Assembly: GCA_964035795.1 (NCBI GenBank)
Contig: OZ038326.1
Location: 895,803 to 959,802 of the forward strand
Direction of reading: 5' to 3'
Length of the DNA stretch: 64,000 bases
From: Pterobdella sp. o SKG-2022
Lineage: Eukaryota > Annelida > Clitellata > Hirudinida > Piscicolidae
Shown here: positions 60,251 to 64,000 of the stretch, piece by piece
How the letters are laid out: each line of letters begins with the position of its first letter
How positions within the stretch are numbered: position 1 is the first letter of the stretch
Notes under the pieces: model-generated
Told to the model about the DNA's origin: nothing
The model's database searches: none
Seen by the model: the letters and a program-made list of their open reading frames with translations, nothing else
Translations under genes and position numbers: made by a program

Positions 60251-63200
60251 ATTGAGGGGTTTTGACTCAATGGGACTTACTACTTGAGTGCTTCCAAAAG
60301 ATTCTGTACTGATTATGCATGATTTTTGAAAAACTTTAACTCTTTATCTTGAATTATGCATTTTAAAATATTTTCCCGTGTACAGAATTTGAAACTTTCA
60401 AAAAATAAAGCAACAAAACAGCCTAAATTAGGTTTTTTAAATTCCTCCTATCGGGACAACATTCTAAATAACTGAATTATCAAACAATCTGTATATATAA
60501 ACATTCAAAAACACAACGTGAAGATGGATAACTCATATAACAATATCAATACACTGTATANNNNNNNNNNNNNNNNNNNNNNNNNNNNNNNNNNNNNNNN
60601 NNNNNNNNNNNNNNNNNNNNNNNNNNNNNNNNNNNNNNNNNNNNNNNNNNNNNNNNNNNNNNNNNNNNNNNNNNNNNNNNNNNNNNNNNNNNNNNNNNNN
60701 NNNNNNNNNNNNNNNNNNNNNNNNNNNNNNNNNNNNNNNNNNNNNNNNNNNNNNNNNNNNAGATTTCAAAGTAGGAACTGCATTATAGTTGAAACGTTTA
60801 ATATTTGCACAGATTCAATTGATTTAAAAATAGGTATATGAATATGCATAAAGGCAGGTGCGATGGCATATATTTCTCATTAAAATTGAAATTATTTTTG
60901 TATTATATTATTGTATAATTAAGCTTATGAATTATAAATTAAATACTTAAAATATCGTTTTTATAATTATGTTTAAATTAGTAAGTCTAAGACAGTTTTT
61001 GTGTATTTCTCTAAATTAACCAAAAATTCATTAATATCAGTTTAATTTTAGTCGTTGAATAATTATTTTTGGAATTTAAGCAACTTGAAACCTTTTCAAG
61101 TTATTTAGATTCACTTTTCAACGTATAAACTGGTGTTTTTAGTTAAATTAGATTTTATTTTTCTTTAAAATTCACTTGCCAGTTTTAATCTTGACCTGAT
61201 TTCATTTATAGCTACTTTTAAACAAAGCCAATCGATAATTAGTACTATTTAAAAAGAAAAAAACAACAAATTGCTCAAGCTTTAATCCAAAATCGATAGA
61301 GACAGAATAAAAATCAAGAATTTTTTTAGAAAAGAACAACAATAAAGAAAATTGTGAGCAATCAAACGTTTGAGATTTCCCACAAAGCCAATAACTACCT
61401 TTCCTTGAAAAGTCTTTGTTCAAATAACAACACACTTCATAACCTGATTGATAACTTTCTATCAATTATCTGCCTCAACATTGAGAAAAATTGACGCTTA
61501 TTAACCGGTCTTAGTGTTTTTATGCCATCAAAAAATTAAAATATCGAAAACTTTTTTTATCCCAAATTTAAAAACGCCCAATTAATGTATAAATTTTTAT
61601 GACTGATTGTCTTTGAAAATTTCATCGAAATAAAGTGTCGTGTTTGGCAAAAAACTACTCAACTTCACCTGTGTTCGATTATAAAGTGATTATATAGGCA
61701 ACACCAAGCGTTTAAGACACTTTAATTTCAGTCAGAAGAACGAATAAAACACGTTATTTAACTCATAAAAAAACTCTTCATGTTTATTACTAAAGAGTTT
61801 GTTCTTTGCATAAATTATTATTCGAACTAAAATAGAGTTCAACTTCAGTTTATACTTCATAAATCACACGAAAACATAAATTAAGCAGGTTAATTTATTC
61901 TGTAAAAAATCTAATCTGAGAGTTGAAATATCAGAATGAAAAATATTGAAACCAAGAGTGATTTATGAAGCCTAGCATGAGAACTGAGAACTACTAGGGT
62001 TACAATACACATACTTATCACACTGCCATGAGTTTGCTGATTTATTTTATAATAATAATAATAATTTACGAGGTTTATTATAGTGCTGTTTAACCCAGAG
62101 AGTTTCAAGATCACTTGATATTTGTAAAATATTCTAATATAATAATAGGTTATAACAGCTTAATATTTTTTGAAAAAACTAGTTTTTAGCCCTTTTCCAA
62201 AGTCCTTCACTTTCCTAAGCCTTCCGGCAAGCCGTTCCACAAACTTGGACCTTCAAAATCAAACCTACGCTTTCCAATACTAGACATTTATATCGGAGGA
62301 TTATTAAGTAATTCTGTCGAAATTATATATATTTATTAGGGTTTTTAAATACTCTTTTTGCAAACTTAAATACATTTTATAGGTTTTATATTAGTTTTTC
62401 GTTATGATATATTTTTGTAAAAACCTTCAAATAAAGTGATTATCATAGTTTGAATTCTATTCCTTCTATTGAACCCACGGTTTTAATTGTCTAAAATTTC
62501 ATGATATTCACAGAATACATAAAATCAGAACAGCTAACTCAAAAAAATATTAACGTATACAATTAATGATCTTTAACACTATTTAAACTAACATAGTTGT
62601 TATTAAATGCTATATATAACTCAATTTGTCATTGAATGTTATAGGTAACATAATTGCTGTTAAATGTTATATATAACATCATAGTTATTAGTTTTTACCC
62701 TTGAACGAATCTTTGAAATTTTTTGCAACTGAGGTTCCACTGATTTCTTAGCTTAGAGTTCTCACGATGACGGCCATTTTGAATAATTTACTGTTGAAAA
62801 TTTTATTAGGACACTTATGAGAACCTCTTGAAACGTTTTCTGCGTATGCCAATAGGTTAATATAGACGTGTAAAATTTCCTTGAAAAAGTTCATGATAGT
62901 ACACGGCTTTTGTAAATCAAAACAATTTTAAATTAAAATTTGAAAAATATAAAATAATGAAGCTACAGGGATAATCACAATCAGCTGAAATATCGGACGG
63001 TTGTATGAAACATAACTGGGTATATAAAACTTAAAATTAAAAATATCTCTTATATATGTAACAAGAAATTTCAAAAAATTGGAGAACAAAATGATTTTGC
63101 AAAGTTTCAATGAAGTGCATGAAAAATCAAATTTCAAGTGACTTTTAACTCAACGTGCCAAATTGTACCTTTATTTATAATAGTTATATGGGAAAAAATC

Positions 63201-63514
63201 GTTTAAAATAGGCTTAAAATGGTATTAAAGTTGCTTTTCTTTGCAATATATTGAACATTTATATAGTATAAAAAGATATTGGCTTATGAAAAAGATTTTT
63301 AAATTGTATAGACAAATAGTAGCCTCAAGATTCGTAAAAGTAATGTAGATTTCCTATGACAACGTATAAAACTATAAATTATCAAAAAAAAACACTTAAA
63401 AGCTAAATTTACCATAGAAGATTCAAGCCAAAATGGTTCATTCACACAATATGCTTATCACTACAGTTCACCATGGAAATAGAATAACATTTACAAGCTA
63501 GGTACTACCTCTGT
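60251..63514. other. Intergenic region upstream of the EPB41L5-like gene
   Basis: About 3.3 kb that includes the second 200-N gap. It is very AT-rich with many short open frames and no conserved coding block on either strand. It probably holds the EPB41L5-like promoter and the 3' flank of the bZIP gene. Confidence 0.5.
60561..60760. other. Assembly gap (200 N)
   Basis: Exactly 200 N, about 310 bp upstream of the EPB41L5-like start codon. Promoter or 5' UTR sequence may be missing here. Confidence 0.99.
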
Positions 63515-64000
63515 TTATTTCCTAATCAACTTAGTCAAGGAATTTTTCATTTGTTTGCTCAGCTTGGCTAATTCAGCTATTCTTTTTCCTAAAAGTTGGT
63601 TTTCTATTTCTATCAACAGAGATTTTTTCTCCATTTCCACATACCTATCTTTCTGCAGTTGACGAGATCTGTAGTGAGATGAATGAAAGAATGTATGAAA
63701 CTATTAAAATTATCTTTAACTACAATATACTCAATTTTGAAAAAAAATATTCAAAACAATGTGCCTTTTAGAAGCGATATTGTTCTTTTTTCTTTTTTCT
63801 AGATAACTTTTTTTTTTTTTATTTTTAGCATTTGTTTCTTCCTTATCTTCAATTATATCTTTCTTTTTATTATGACTACTGCCATTATCTTTCGATGAAC
63901 TCGTTATTTTGTCAAATTCATCATCATCATCAACATTATCACTCAATGTTTCCAGCAAATTATCTTTATCGATTATTTCACGTGTAAATGTAACAAGATT
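63515..64000 (-). CDS. bZIP transcription factor, PAR/NFIL3 type (partial, 3' end)
   Basis: Two minus-strand exons: 64000-63765 (open to the window edge) and 63668-63515 (stop TAA). The basic region reads YLEKRKKNNIASK and, across the junction, RSRQLQK. This gives the N-x7-R spacing and the KNN-A-KRSR signature of the PAR (HLF/DBP/TEF) and NFIL3 group. The zipper follows: LLIEIENQLLGKRIAELAKL, with heptad Leu/Ile positions, ending SLTKLIRK. Upstream residues are Asp- and Lys-rich. The intron must start with GC rather than GT (AAAAG then GCACAT) to keep the basic region intact. The acceptor at 63669 is a normal CTACAG. N-terminal exons lie right of the window. Confidence 0.85.

Overview
This is 64 kb of nuclear DNA from an AT-rich, intron-rich animal. 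Exons are short, with consistent GT-AG junctions (one GC-AG case). Microsatellites are plentiful and there are two 200-N assembly gaps (6214-6413 and 60561-60760). Every protein recognised is a metazoan family, and many align residue for residue with vertebrate orthologues as I remember them. Introns mostly of 60 bp to 1 kb and close gene packing would fit a tunicate or another compact invertebrate deuterostome, but the species cannot be fixed from the sequence. Gene models were spliced by eye. All complete models have codon-phase-consistent junctions and a coding length divisible by three.

Layout, left to right. 296-736 (+): last two exons of a CLIC chloride-intracellular-channel/glutaredoxin-fold gene. 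1761-7033 (-): NOTUM, the secreted Wnt deacylase, 13 exons. 9141-9999 (+): MOSMO, a four-pass Hedgehog-pathway attenuator. 10274-17241 (+): LONP1, the mitochondrial Lon protease, 27 exons. 17858-22077 (-): SNX27 (PDZ-PX-FERM endosomal recycling). 22268-24916 (+): FBXO36-like F-box gene, head to head with SNX27 across 190 bp and carrying a LINE scrap with target-site duplication in an intron. 27121-30921 (+): PKA type I regulatory subunit. 31529-35508 (-): FBXW7 (F-box plus eight WD40 blades). Two exons coding a helix-hairpin-helix domain lie directly upstream and can splice into it in frame. 36962-40392 (-): SETD3 actin-histidine methyltransferase. 40834-47549 (+): an enlarged PDIA5-like disulfide isomerase with four CxxC domains, 26 exons. 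48239-50623 (-): an unrecognised 412-residue protein. 51361-60250 (-): EPB41L5/Yurt-type FERM protein with a long N/Q/S/T-rich tail and a PDZ ligand at its C-terminus. 63515-64000 (-): 3' end of a PAR/NFIL3-type bZIP factor.

There is no operon or single pathway here. Thematic links are loose: NOTUM and MOSMO are divergent neighbours that dampen Wnt and Hedgehog signalling, and FBXO36 and FBXW7 are both F-box proteins. The most unusual observations are: (i) a roughly 55-residue acidic, (GAT)n-derived insertion just after the catalytic His of NOTUM, plus a polybasic N-terminus and three perfect GATCAAAG (TCF/LEF-type) sites upstream; (ii) the PDIA5-like gene, whose repeated thioredoxin domains share a phase-1 intron at the CxxC motif and in two cases identical 13-nt microexons; (iii) a possible helix-hairpin-helix/FBXW7 chimera; (iv) a large novel tail on the FBXO36-like protein; (v) the unrecognised acidic gene at 48-50 kb.
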